From: an uncultured Porphyromonadaceae bacterium
Lineage (GTDB): Bacteria > Bacteroidota > Bacteroidia > Bacteroidales > Muribaculaceae
Direction: 5' to 3'
Length of the DNA: 64,000 nucleotides
Assembly: GCA_937921035.1 (NCBI GenBank)
Contig: CALEUL010000033.1
Location: 1-64,000, forward strand
The position numbers were made by a program, and so were the translations under genes. Under the pieces are notes generated by a model. It worked only from the letters and a program-made list of their open reading frames with translations. It was not told where the DNA came from and ran no database searches. The stretch's first letter is position 1, and the number at the start of each line of letters is the position of its first letter. Below are positions 33,363-42,195 of the stretch, one piece after another.

Positions 33363-34451
33363 ATGACACAGCGTCTGCATTACTTCGATATTCTGAAAGG
33401 CATAGCAATCTTTATGGTTGTTATGGGCCACGTGCTTACAATGTGTGTACGTGATATAGACCGTGCCACTATTTTCAAATTCATAGGCGAGATACACATG
33501 CCGCTGTTTTTCTTCATTAGCGGCTGGTTCACATTCAAGCTTCTTCCGGACGGTCGCGTTCGCGTTCCCGCACTCGGAAGCCGAGCGCTGCAGCTGCTGG
33601 TGCCTATGGCTGTAGTATCGTCGCTGTGGATATGGTATTTTCCGCACTCCGGTCTTCAGTCGCCATTGACCAGCACCTTCGAGGGCCTATGGAGCGATTC
33701 CTGGAAAAACGGCTACTGGTTCACATTCGTGCTGTTCCAGATTCTGTTGCTGTATTCGGCGTGCTGCCCCGTCCTCTCCCGTCTGCGCTCGGCAGCATCG
33801 GCAATCGCGTTTACGGCCGGCCTATGGATATTGTTAATGACACTTAGCATATCGCTGGGCGGCACAGTCCTCGACTGGTCGTCGTTCGGCCTCACAGCGC
33901 AGTTTTTCCCTGTATTCATGGCCGGGGCGATAGCATCGCGCTACCGCGACTCCTTCAACCGCGTATGTCAGTCGGGCACAGGCGCTACTGCCGCTATCCT
34001 CGCAGGCGCCATCCTGCTCTACTTCATCTGCTGGCCCTGGGAATTCCCCTCGCTGTACAACGGGCTCGCCGGCAGCATTGCCGTTCCTGCCGCACGCACC
34101 ATGTTTCACATCTGTCTGGCAATAGTCGCCATTGCCGTCATAAAGCCTTGGAGCGAGCACATTTATGCCACCGACGCGCCATACGTCTCCGGACGCAGGT
34201 GGGCCGATATATGGCAGCTGCTGGGTCGCAAATCACTGGCCATATACCTGCTGCACTATTTCCTGCTGTTTCCGCTTGGGGTATGCCGCGAGGCACTGAT
34301 AAGCCTCAACTTAGGATTTACACCACTTCTTGTGTTCTCTGCTGCCGTAGCGGCATGCATAGTGGCTGTAACACTCGGAATAAACGCCATTATATCGCGC
34401 TCGCCGCTTTTGGCACTCATGCTTACCGGCACGTATTCCCAAAAAGGCTAA
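33363..34451 (+). CDS. Membrane acyltransferase family 3 protein
   Basis: The 362-residue integral membrane protein has about ten transmembrane helices and the N-terminal signature of acyltransferase family 3 (YFDILKGIAIFMVVMGHVL, with the catalytic His in GH, and later HMPLFFFISGW). These enzymes O-acetylate or succinylate surface glycans, peptidoglycan or lipids on the inner membrane. The acceptor is unknown and no glycan cluster surrounds the gene. It diverges from the porE-like operon and is followed by a 291-bp AT-rich gap in which I see no gene. Confidence 0.88.
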   Translation: MTQRLHYFDILKGIAIFMVVMGHVLTMCVRDIDRATIFKFIGEIHMPLFFFISGWFTFKLLPDGRVRVPALGSRALQLLVPMAVVSSLWIWYFPHSGLQSPLTSTFEGLWSDSWKNGYWFTFVLFQILLLYSACCPVLSRLRSAASAIAFTAGLWILLMTLSISLGGTVLDWSSFGLTAQFFPVFMAGAIASRYRDSFNRVCQSGTGATAAILAGAILLYFICWPWEFPSLYNGLAGSIAVPAARTMFHICLAIVAIAVIKPWSEHIYATDAPYVSGRRWADIWQLLGRKSLAIYLLHYFLLFPLGVCREALISLNLGFTPLLVFSAAVAACIVAVTLGINAIISRSPLLALMLTGTYSQKG

Positions 34452-34742
34452 ATTTTCGCCCATTTGGCCAAATTTTAACATTCTTTTATCACTTTCAACG
34501 GCAACGCCTTGCAGGTATTAGCTGTTTTTTGTAATTTCGCTCCGAATTTTATATTTTGGTATTATGCGTTTGGTACGATTCCGCCTTTTAAAAGCTGTTA
34601 TCTTCACGACCATACACCCATAGCAAATAACATAATTCTCTTATAATAAATTTTTTAGCCTCGATACATAGTCCAGACACAACTATAGTTAGAATATAAT
34701 TGGCCTACAAGGCCCCGTTTAATCATTTTTTCACATCTCTTT

Positions 34743-36452
34743 ATGAAAAAAATTTTTACATCGATTTTTGCCGTGGCAGCCATGACGGTTTGCGCACAGC
34801 AATTACCTAATGTCGGTTTTGAAAACAATTGGGCAGACAACTACCCCTGGAACTCCGTGAGCGGCTGGGAGCTTTCCATGCGTCAGGCCGCAGGCACCAT
34901 GAACCCCGATGTTCTAACAGACGACACCTATGGCATACAGCCCGAAGGATGGGTGATTTCGAATGTTGCCGGTGTCGTCAGCGAAAAAGAACCTGAATAC
35001 GGCGGCGGTTGGGGAGCTCTCGGAGCTACCCTCGTTGGTACACGCGTAGAAGGCAAGAACGGTGGTTATGCTGTTTGTCTTACCAACAACCCCAACCCTT
35101 TCATGGCCACTCAGGTTGTCCCCGGTTACATTACCTTAGGCACATCGTGGGCCACCAACACTCTCGACTGGGAGACTTTCTCGCCCGCAAACAAAGACGG
35201 CGGTGTATTCGGCGGCATGGCATTCACCTATCGCCCCGACGCACTCGTATTCGACTACAAGATTAATCTTGCAGAAAGCGAAAACGAGCACGCGTTCACA
35301 ATGCTTGCATATTCTTGGAAAGGCACTTGGACACAGGCAGACGTTCCCGGCAACAACTCCATGTCCACCGAGACTGTGAAAGTTACAATGATCGACCGCG
35401 ACCGCAACATCCTCGGCATGCAGACAGCCCAGGGCGGCGAAATAACAAAAACCGATGACGCAGCGCTCATCGCCAAAGGTTACCAGCTTTTACATCCCGC
35501 AGCTTCCTCAACCGATTGGGAAGTTTTCACTCTGCCCCTGGAATATTTCTCGGACGCAAATCCGGAAAAGGTGAATATTGTTATTGGAGCAAACAACGTA
35601 TATGAAGACGTTCCCGTTATCAACGGCGACGCTATCGTTATCGACAATGTGCGTTTCGTTTACTACTCTCGCCTGGCTTCGCTCAGCGTTAACGGCGCTG
35701 CCATCGAAGGCTTCGACAGCAACAAATACGAGTACATTCTCAATATCAACTGCCCCGACAACGCAGAAGCTATCTCCGCCGAACTGATGAAGTCCGCAAG
35801 CAACCCCGAATACACTGTCGAACTCAACAAAGAGACTGCAACCGCTACTGTTACAGTAACTAACAACAGCGGCGCCGACATTGACGACCTTGACGCACAC
35901 ACCTACACCATCAAGTTCGCAGGTGCTTCTGCCGAGACCGAAACTATCGGCGGCGTGCTCAGCATCTTCATGTTGGGCGACTTTATCGCACAGGACCAGC
36001 CCGCAACCCTTGAATTTACAAGCACCGGTGCCAACACCTGCACAATCACTCTGCCTAACTTCATGCTCGACCTCGGCGGCGGCCCCGCTCCTTTAGGCGA
36101 CATCGTAGTTACCGGCGTGAATATCGCAGAAGCTGGCGGCGTGAAGACTTACACCGGCCGTGTAGAGGGCATGCAGCTCCTCGGTGGCGAGCTTATTGCC
36201 GACGTAGACCTCACCGGCACAGTTGACGCCAGCGGCAAAGCCGATTTCAAGATTTCTGTTCTCTGGAGCGGCATCTCCATCGATGTTACCTTCACCGGCC
36301 AGACAAGCGGCATCGCTTCTGTCGAAGCAGAACTCAACGCTCCCGTTGAATACTATAATCTTAACGGCGTACGTGTATCCGAAGAAAATCTCACCTCCGG
36401 CCTCTACATCCGTCGCCAGGGCAACAAAGTTCAGAAAGTGATCGTGAAGTAA
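34743..36452 (+). CDS. Secreted PCMD and calycin-like protein with T9SS-like tail
   Basis: The 569-residue protein has a signal peptide (cut near VCAQQ). Residues about 20-310 look like the putative carbohydrate metabolism (PCMD) beta-jelly roll (LPNVGFENNW start, DYKINLAESENEHAF, VIDNVRFVYYSRLASLSVNG end). Residues about 395-520 resemble the calycin-like beta-barrel domain of Bacteroidales (FTSTGANTCTITLPNFML ... LTGTVDASGKADFKI). The last about 45 residues (VEYYNLNGVRVS ... GLYIRRQGNKVQKVIV) form a T9SS-like sorting tail. It is probably a surface glycan-binding or processing protein; no enzymatic residues can be named. It is a single gene with a strong terminator. Confidence 0.82.
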   Translation: MKKIFTSIFAVAAMTVCAQQLPNVGFENNWADNYPWNSVSGWELSMRQAAGTMNPDVLTDDTYGIQPEGWVISNVAGVVSEKEPEYGGGWGALGATLVGTRVEGKNGGYAVCLTNNPNPFMATQVVPGYITLGTSWATNTLDWETFSPANKDGGVFGGMAFTYRPDALVFDYKINLAESENEHAFTMLAYSWKGTWTQADVPGNNSMSTETVKVTMIDRDRNILGMQTAQGGEITKTDDAALIAKGYQLLHPAASSTDWEVFTLPLEYFSDANPEKVNIVIGANNVYEDVPVINGDAIVIDNVRFVYYSRLASLSVNGAAIEGFDSNKYEYILNINCPDNAEAISAELMKSASNPEYTVELNKETATATVTVTNNSGADIDDLDAHTYTIKFAGASAETETIGGVLSIFMLGDFIAQDQPATLEFTSTGANTCTITLPNFMLDLGGGPAPLGDIVVTGVNIAEAGGVKTYTGRVEGMQLLGGELIADVDLTGTVDASGKADFKISVLWSGISIDVTFTGQTSGIASVEAELNAPVEYYNLNGVRVSEENLTSGLYIRRQGNKVQKVIVK

Positions 36453-36477
36453 CATTCACATTCACCATCATATCAGA

Positions 36478-36511
36478 CGGCATGCTCCAACCGGCGCATG
36501 CCGCTTTTTTT
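36478..36511 (+). terminator. Intrinsic terminator of the PCMD/calycin gene
   Basis: An 8-bp stem (CGGCATGC / GCATGCCG) with a 10-base loop is followed by seven T. Confidence 0.85.
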
Positions 36512-36551
36512 GTTTGCTGTTATAAGAATTTTAAACTAACTTTACCGCGAT

Positions 36552-37313
36552 ATGACAACAGCCGAAGAACTACAGCGTATATTAACGTCGATGGGCGATG
36601 AAGAACAGGCCCGTCAGCTCATGCGGTTCTTCAAGACCGGAGAAGGAGACTATGGCGAAGGCGACCGTTTTATTGGTCTTAGATGCCCCCAGACACGCGC
36701 AATCGTGAAAGAAGCCCGGCTCGACGTTCCGTTTTCCGAGATAGAAAAACTTCTGCATTCCCCCTGGCACGAAATACGGTTTGCCGGTTTTCAACTGCTC
36801 GTAGAGGAGATGAAGGCCGCATTGCCGCGAAAACGACAGACACCTACCGCCGGCGGACAGCGCCGCAGCGAGATTGCCCTATTCTTCCTTGAACACGCGC
36901 GCAAGGCCAACAACTGGGATCTTGTGGACATGACCTGCCCCAAGATTATTGGCGAATGGCTCCTCTACCCCGACGCCGACGGACATATGCCCGACCGACA
37001 CATACTCGACACGCTCGTAGCAAGCGACAATCTGTGGGAACAACGCATCGGAATCATATCCACATGGAGGCTGATACGCGCCGGGCAGATCGACGACACA
37101 CTGCGCCTGGCGCCCCAACTGCTAAATCACCCGCACGACCTCATCCATAAGGCCGTAGGCTGGATGCTCCGCGAGGTAGGCAAGCAGGACATGGACGCGC
37201 TCACCGAATTCCTCGACACCTATTACAAAATCATGCACCGCACCACCCTGCGCTACGCTATAGAGAAGATGAACGTCGCCCAACGCATGTACTGGCTGCA
37301 CCGCCCCGTATAA
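36552..37313 (+). CDS. DNA alkylation repair protein (AlkD-like)
   Basis: The 253-residue protein is made almost wholly of HEAT-like helical repeats and matches the AlkD/DNA alkylation repair family: FFKTGEGDYGEGDRFIGLRCPQ near residue 28, SPWHEIRFAGFQLLVEEM, NNWDLVDMTCPKIIGEWL and a C-terminal KAVGWMLREVGKQD. AlkD glycosylases excise positively charged 3-methyladenine and 7-methylguanine without base flipping, using Trp and Asp residues on the concave face; WDLVD is a candidate for these. The start is preceded by TAACTTTA (36537-36544), a one-mismatch -7 box. It stands alone between two terminated units. Confidence 0.9.
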   Translation: MTTAEELQRILTSMGDEEQARQLMRFFKTGEGDYGEGDRFIGLRCPQTRAIVKEARLDVPFSEIEKLLHSPWHEIRFAGFQLLVEEMKAALPRKRQTPTAGGQRRSEIALFFLEHARKANNWDLVDMTCPKIIGEWLLYPDADGHMPDRHILDTLVASDNLWEQRIGIISTWRLIRAGQIDDTLRLAPQLLNHPHDLIHKAVGWMLREVGKQDMDALTEFLDTYYKIMHRTTLRYAIEKMNVAQRMYWLHRPV

Positions 37314-37388
37314 GGCTCGACAAGTCCGGTAGTCCACCTGCCGGACTATGCTCAGCCCGAACCGTTTGTTCTTTCGGGCGATTTTGCG

Positions 37389-37396
37389 TAATTTTG
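37389..37396 (+). promoter_or_regulatory. -7 box of the SBF-type transporter gene
   Basis: TAATTTTG. It lies across an upstream TTG that opens the reading frame, so translation must begin at the ATG at 37415, with a leader of about 12 bases. Confidence 0.55.
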
Positions 37397-37414
37397 CAGA
37401 AAATTTCTAAGGTA

Positions 37415-38317
37415 ATGTCAATTACTTCCGCACAAAGGCGCATAAAGCCGTTCATGCTGCCCATAGCCATAATTTGCGGCTTCCTTTTCTACAAACCCAT
37501 TGCCGCGCTGCAATGGATGGTGCCGTACCTGATTTTCATAATGCTTTTTCTGACCTTCTGCCGCGTGCGTCCGCGCGATTTCAGAATGGACAGAATGATA
37601 TGGCTGCTTCTTGCCGAACAGATTATCGGTTCCGTTATTCTTTTCTATGCCATCCGCCCTTTCGGCCTGTCGCTGGCACAGTCGGCCATGCTTTGCGTGC
37701 TGTGCCCGACAGCAACAGCAGCACCGGTCGTTACAGGCATGCTCGGCGGCAGCATTGTCCGCGTGGCCTCCTACTCTATTGTCTGCAACACAGCCGTAGC
37801 CATATTCGCTCCGTTCTTCTTTGTGGTTGCGAATCCCGGCGCCGACGTTGATTTCATGGCCGCATCATTAGCCATCGCCACAAAGCTCGCGCCAATGATA
37901 GTGCTGCCTCTCGCATCAGCCCTGCTGCTGTATATTTTTGTTCCGAAAGCACATGCTGCAATCGGTAAAGTGCAGGGCGTTTCGTTCTATCTGTGGGCGG
38001 TGTCGCTCTGCCTGGTTGTCGGAAAGGCAGTCGGATACATAATGTCGGAACCGCCGTCCGAAATACCACTTATGACAGCTATGGCTGTTGTCTCAGCCCT
38101 TATCTGCGTAGCACAGTTTGCAATAGGCCGCAAAATAGGTGCCGCGTGCGGCGACAAAATTTCCGCAGCCCAGGGCCTCGCACAGAAAAACACCGTCCTC
38201 GGCATCTGGATGGCCCTGAACTACCTCAACCCCGTTTCGTCGATTGGTGCCGCAGCCTACATTATATGGCAGAACCTTATAAACTCTCTCCAGCTGTTCT
38301 ATAAATCGCGCAAATAA
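37415..38317 (+). CDS. Bile acid:sodium symporter (SBF) family transporter
   Basis: The 300-residue membrane protein has nine or ten predicted helices and the inverted-repeat layout of the SBF/BART superfamily. Landmarks are LCPTATAAPVVTGMLGG (the crossover region with conserved Pro and small residues) and GLAQKNTVLGIWMALNYLNP in the second repeat. Family members include bile-acid, pantothenate and arsenite-like carriers; bile acids are a reasonable guess for a gut species, but the substrate cannot be read here. The ATG at 37415 is fixed by the promoter that overlaps the earlier TTG. No partner genes. Confidence 0.82.
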   Translation: MSITSAQRRIKPFMLPIAIICGFLFYKPIAALQWMVPYLIFIMLFLTFCRVRPRDFRMDRMIWLLLAEQIIGSVILFYAIRPFGLSLAQSAMLCVLCPTATAAPVVTGMLGGSIVRVASYSIVCNTAVAIFAPFFFVVANPGADVDFMAASLAIATKLAPMIVLPLASALLLYIFVPKAHAAIGKVQGVSFYLWAVSLCLVVGKAVGYIMSEPPSEIPLMTAMAVVSALICVAQFAIGRKIGAACGDKISAAQGLAQKNTVLGIWMALNYLNPVSSIGAAAYIIWQNLINSLQLFYKSRK

Positions 38318-38385
38318 CCCCTGCAACCGCCCTGCAAGAGCATTTCGGCTGAACCAAAGCCGCCACGGATATGTTAAAACATAAG

Positions 38386-38397
38386 AAGATATATCTT
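38386..38397. promoter_or_regulatory. Palindrome upstream of the Crp/Fnr gene, possible operator
   Basis: AAGATATATCTT is a perfect 12-bp palindrome, inside the slightly longer imperfect symmetry TAAGAAGATATATCTTATA. It lies about 21-32 bases upstream of the -7 box, a position from which a Crp-family protein could act on its own promoter. No binding data. Confidence 0.4.
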
Positions 38398-38417
38398 ATA
38401 AATATCCGGAAAAATGT

Positions 38418-38425
38418 TAAATTTG
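38418..38425 (+). promoter_or_regulatory. -7 box of the Crp/Fnr-family gene
   Basis: TAAATTTG. The longest reading frame begins before it (38414), so the true start is the ATG at 38459 (or 38468), after a leader of about 27 bases. Confidence 0.55.
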
Positions 38426-38458
38426 CAGAATAATACTACTAACACAAATACCTTGGCC

Positions 38459-39184
38459 ATGCCTACTATGTTCGAGCAGCTTATGAATCTACCACTTTTT
38501 CGCGGCGCCTCGCACGAAAAGTTAGCGCAGATTGTGGGCCAGACAAAACTTCACTTTCTCAAATATCCCGAGGGAGAAACCATTATACGCGCCGGCGAAA
38601 GCTGTCAGCACCTGACATTTGTCCTTTCCGGCAAAGTCAGAGCGATAATAGAAAATAACAACGGCCGTTTTTCTGTCGGCCAGACTCTAACAGCACCGGC
38701 CGTACTTTCTCCCGACTTCCTATATGGAAGATACACATCATTTCCCGCCGACATCACTGCTAAAAGCGACGTTTCCATTCTCAAGATTAGCAAAAACGAC
38801 TATACGCGTATTTTGGCAAGCGACACTGTGTTCATGTTCAACTATCTCAACGCCGTTTCTGCCAATGCGCAGAAAGCCGTACACGGTCTGCTTTCCCTCA
38901 CGACCGGAGAGATAGACGAACGTATCGCATTCTGGATAGCTGCCCTTACCCAGCCCGGAGGTACTGAAATTATTCTCAAATGCCGCAAACGCGACCTGTG
39001 TACGCTGTTCGGCACGCAAAGAAGCGCCTTTGAAGCAGGACTGATGTCTATGAAAGAACGAGGGCTTATCGATTATACCACCAACGAGCTCTCGGTTATC
39101 GACCGCGAAAAACTTATGGCTCTCCTCGTATACAACCACGAAGGCCCCGACGACACAGACAAAGATTACACATCTGCCGAATAA
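38459..39184 (+). CDS. Crp/Fnr-family transcriptional regulator
   Basis: The 241-residue cytoplasmic regulator has an N-terminal cyclic-nucleotide-binding-like beta roll (about 1-125; GETIIRAGESCQHLTFVLSGKVR) and a C-terminal winged HTH (about 165-225; KCRKRDLCTLFGTQRSAFEAGLMSMKERGLI). The Fnr iron-sulfur cysteines are absent and the cNMP phosphate-binding RxS/T pattern is not evident, so the signal is unknown. The HTH recognition helix is diverged from the CRP consensus. It is monocistronic; the palindrome at 38386-38397 may be its own operator. A long hairpin terminator follows. Confidence 0.85.
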   Translation: MPTMFEQLMNLPLFRGASHEKLAQIVGQTKLHFLKYPEGETIIRAGESCQHLTFVLSGKVRAIIENNNGRFSVGQTLTAPAVLSPDFLYGRYTSFPADITAKSDVSILKISKNDYTRILASDTVFMFNYLNAVSANAQKAVHGLLSLTTGEIDERIAFWIAALTQPGGTEIILKCRKRDLCTLFGTQRSAFEAGLMSMKERGLIDYTTNELSVIDREKLMALLVYNHEGPDDTDKDYTSAE

Positions 39185-39200
39185 TTCCAAAAAGCGACAA

Positions 39201-39240
39201 GAGAAAACGGAACCCATCTCACGATGCGTTCCGCTTTCTC
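39201..39240 (+). terminator. Terminator hairpin after the Crp/Fnr gene
   Basis: A 13-bp stem with one mismatch (GAGAAAACGGAAC / GTTCCGCTTTCTC) and a 14-base loop, followed by TTTCTGTTCTCTT. Confidence 0.65.
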
Positions 39241-39501
39241 TTTCTGTTCTCTTGAACAGTCGTGACTTGTTCTCTGTAGTCACTTTACTAACCATTATAA
39301 CTTGATGCAAAGGTACAAACTGATTCGACATAAACTTACGGAATACAACAATAAAATTTATATTTGGTAAATTATACAACACTAATTATCTGATTTTCAA
39401 TAGGACGGGGTAAGTACAATATAAGTAAAAATATAAATGTAATTAAGTTATATTCCAAAAAAATTCGTAATTTTGCAAATCAACAAAACAGAATTACATC
39501 T
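39241..39501. other. Remainder of a 317-bp intergenic region
   Basis: AT-rich sequence with no ORF. The only feature I can support is the promoter of the next gene at 39468-39475. Confidence 0.5.
39468..39475 (+). promoter_or_regulatory. -7 box of the first DUF6377 gene
   Basis: TAATTTTG, 26 bases before the ATG at 39502. Confidence 0.55.
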
Positions 39502-41067
39502 ATGAAAAGATACATTTCCACCATACTTGCAATGTTTGCGCTTCTTACTGCCTCAGCCGCTCTGAACGACAGCAATCTTGTGTTGCTAAAAAAAGCGGAA
39601 AAAGCTTTCGCCAACGTTGACGCGCAAAAAAACATGCGACGCATAGAAATAGACTCGCTGCTGAAACAGCGCAACGCAATGGAATCGTCGCTCAACAGAG
39701 TGTTGCTTACAGAGAAAATTGCCGACATGTACCGTCTCGAGAGAATAGACTCAGCCCTCCACTTCTGGAAACTGGCCGGTATGGAAGCTAGCATGCTGCA
39801 GTTCAGCGATAAAAGCATACAGTTGCAGATGAGATACCTGTCGCATTTTCCGCTCGCGGCCCCAGGAGTCGAAGCTGTTAATGAATTCAAAAGCATAGAC
39901 CAGAGCACACTCAGTGCCGATACAAAGAAAAGCTACTGGTACAACTTAGCCAGACTGTTGTTTTATGTGCAGGAGAGTTTTCCCGACGGCGAACTGCGGC
40001 AACGATATCGCAGCCGCACAATACAAGCCATTGATTCACTGCTACCTACACTCAATCCAGCCGGACCGGAGTACTCGTCCTTCATAGGCATGCGCTACCT
40101 GATGCTCGAGGATGAATCAATGGCCGTTGCCACATTTCTGGAAACATTGCCAAAGATCAGCGAGACATCCGAGGGTTACGACATTGCCATGAAAGTGATT
40201 TTCAACTACTATGCGCGGCATCCCGACGCCGCACAGACATATCTGGGCAAACTGCTGGAATATAACATCGCGTATCTGAAAAAGGGTATCGTCAAAAGCA
40301 AGCCTCTGGCCGAAGCCGGACGCCTGCTCTACGAAAACGGGCACCGCAGAACAGGCAAAAACCTGATGCTTACGGCAATGGCTACCGATAATACCGACGA
40401 CTCGTTCTGGGATACCGGCTTCTCGAGCTATATAAGGTATCTGAACGACCGCAGCACCGCCGTAAGAACCTGGATAGCAGTTATTATTGGCATAATGGCT
40501 GTCATAATCGCAGCACTGACTACCATAATAATAATAGGACGCCGCAAACACAAACGCACTATCACCACACTTAAAGAGAGCATCGAAAAGGAAGAACTGA
40601 GTACCGCCGAACTCAACCAGGTTGTAGACGGGATAAAGCAACTGATGTACGTATCGCATGATATTCTTGCCGAAAACAACACATATATCAACCGCAAGTT
40701 CAAGGCCGGGCTGATAAAAGACCTTTTCAACGAGATAGGCGACGGCACCTTCGCGAACCGCCAGAAAGAACAATTCTTCACTGCCTTCGACGATATATTC
40801 CTATCATTCTTTCCGGATTTTGTGGATCAGCTGAACAAACTGTTCACTCCCGGCAAAGAATTGGAACTGCTGCCGGGCAACCGCCTTACGCCGGAACTTA
40901 GAATCGCCGCATACATGCGCCTCGGAATAACAGACGCCCAGAAGCTATCGGAACAGATGAATCTTTCCATCAATACAATCTACACATACCGCAACCGGCT
41001 GCGCGGACGGGCTGCCGAACGCGATAATTTTGAGAAAAATGTGATGAATCTACACCCGAAAGGTTAG
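39502..41067 (+). CDS. DUF6377-type membrane regulator with C-terminal LuxR-like HTH (copy 1)
   Basis: The 521-residue protein has a signal peptide, an exported TPR-like helical region (about 20-310), one transmembrane helix (about 318-345, AVIIGIMAVIIAALTTI), a coiled coil and a cytoplasmic C-terminal part ending in a helix-turn-helix (about 465-510; LTPELRIAAYMRLGITDAQKLSEQMNLSINTIYTYRNRLRGRA). The middle has FFPDFVDQLNKLF, which is typical of DUF6377. It is expected to sense something in the periplasm and act on DNA directly, a one-component membrane regulator; the inducer and targets are unknown. A paralogue with the same layout is at 58611-60149 (minus). It is a single-gene unit. Confidence 0.85.
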   Translation: MKRYISTILAMFALLTASAALNDSNLVLLKKAEKAFANVDAQKNMRRIEIDSLLKQRNAMESSLNRVLLTEKIADMYRLERIDSALHFWKLAGMEASMLQFSDKSIQLQMRYLSHFPLAAPGVEAVNEFKSIDQSTLSADTKKSYWYNLARLLFYVQESFPDGELRQRYRSRTIQAIDSLLPTLNPAGPEYSSFIGMRYLMLEDESMAVATFLETLPKISETSEGYDIAMKVIFNYYARHPDAAQTYLGKLLEYNIAYLKKGIVKSKPLAEAGRLLYENGHRRTGKNLMLTAMATDNTDDSFWDTGFSSYIRYLNDRSTAVRTWIAVIIGIMAVIIAALTTIIIIGRRKHKRTITTLKESIEKEELSTAELNQVVDGIKQLMYVSHDILAENNTYINRKFKAGLIKDLFNEIGDGTFANRQKEQFFTAFDDIFLSFFPDFVDQLNKLFTPGKELELLPGNRLTPELRIAAYMRLGITDAQKLSEQMNLSINTIYTYRNRLRGRAAERDNFEKNVMNLHPKG

Positions 41068-41306
41068 ACAATTTCTTATATTTCAAGAACACGACTGCGC
41101 AGCTACCAAACTGATTAACAGGCATTTTTAATAATATCAAATCTGGATTTACTTATATTATACCAATACATAGTGTATTCGGGCAATAGAGTGGTGTTAA
41201 CTTTGCAACGTAAATGATTAAGAAGGTCTAAGGTTTAAGGTACATTATAGTTCTTATTAGAAAGTAAAAAGGATTAATGGTTTTAGGTATTTAGTGTTAG
41301 AAGAAT

Positions 41307-41337
41307 CAAGCAGCCGCCCGAGAGGAGCGGCTGCTTG
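41307..41337. terminator. Strong hairpin between convergent genes
   Basis: A perfect 11-bp stem (CAAGCAGCCGC / GCGGCTGCTTG) with a 9-base loop lies between the converging DUF6377 and DUF115-like genes and could serve both. T tracts on either side are weak. Confidence 0.6.
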
Positions 41338-41358
41338 GCTGATTAAAGTACCTTTATA

Positions 41359-42192
41359 TCACAGAATATCTTCGGCTTTCTTCCTTTCGAAAGCATCGAT
41401 AAAACTTCCGGGCGTCGCATTTATTATTTTTACACCACGGCTCGCTGCGTATGCGGCGATATCATGGTAGCTTTTGAAAGCCACAGCAAAACTCTCCACA
41501 ATCTGGTGCAGACGGTAGTTGCGGTAATCGTGGCGAACGCGAGCCTTCTCATCCTCTCCGTCCTTATAGAAGTGCGGCTGTATAGAAACCACCTCATTGT
41601 CGTCGGTAACGCTCAGCGTCTGCATCCACGAATGGTCGGCACCCGTAACGATTATTTCCTTATATCCCATTGCAATTCCCAACATAATCGACGGGATAAG
41701 CACATTGCGGGGACGCGGCATTCCGGCGCCCCGGCGATAAAGAAAATGCGTAAGCGGCGCAAAACCCTCCATACCTACGGCATTGAACGTGCGCAGCGCA
41801 CAATTCGGGTAGAGCCTGCGAGCCGCCGCGGCAAATCGTACAGGCACAAGCAGCGTCATCGGCCAGTCTGCCGACGCCAGTCCGGCACGCAGTCTGGCCA
41901 GGTTGGCGTCGCTGCTGTTGTCGCCAAAGAAATAAGGATCGGCAAGGACATAATAGCGCGGCTTAAGTTCACGGAACTCCGGCGTCATAGCCGCGAAATT
42001 GACGGCAAGGGTCGGCGCTGACATCAGCAGTTTGCGGTGCTCGGCGATAGTCGTTGCCAGTGAAGGACCATTGGCCATGATAATCAGCCTACCGCCCTCG
42101 GGCTTCTCGCGGTTCGCCGTCGCCGGACGCGACTGGAGCACAAACTTCGCAAGCGATTTGACACTTTGGAATATATTATCGGCAGTATTCAT
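41359..42192 (-). CDS. DUF115 / MptE-like protein, possible glycan-related transferase
   Basis: The 277-residue cytoplasmic protein has the DUF115 opening GGRLIIMANGPSL (about residue 35-45) and matching later elements (YYVLADPYFF, VGMEGFAPLTHFLY, GYKEIIVTGADHSW, QPHFYKDG). The family contains an archaeal pterin pyrophosphokinase and bacterial motility-associated or sialic-acid-pathway-like transferases; in Bacteroidales such proteins are often near glycan or lipopolysaccharide genes. No pterin pathway gene is near, so a glycan role is more likely, but this is a guess. It follows the SDR-like gene by 3 bases and is the second gene of a two-gene unit. Confidence 0.65.
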   Translation of the reverse strand: MNTADNIFQSVKSLAKFVLQSRPATANREKPEGGRLIIMANGPSLATTIAEHRKLLMSAPTLAVNFAAMTPEFRELKPRYYVLADPYFFGDNSSDANLARLRAGLASADWPMTLLVPVRFAAAARRLYPNCALRTFNAVGMEGFAPLTHFLYRRGAGMPRPRNVLIPSIMLGIAMGYKEIIVTGADHSWMQTLSVTDDNEVVSIQPHFYKDGEDEKARVRHDYRNYRLHQIVESFAVAFKSYHDIAAYAASRGVKIINATPGSFIDAFERKKAEDIL

Positions 42193-42195
42193 TTT

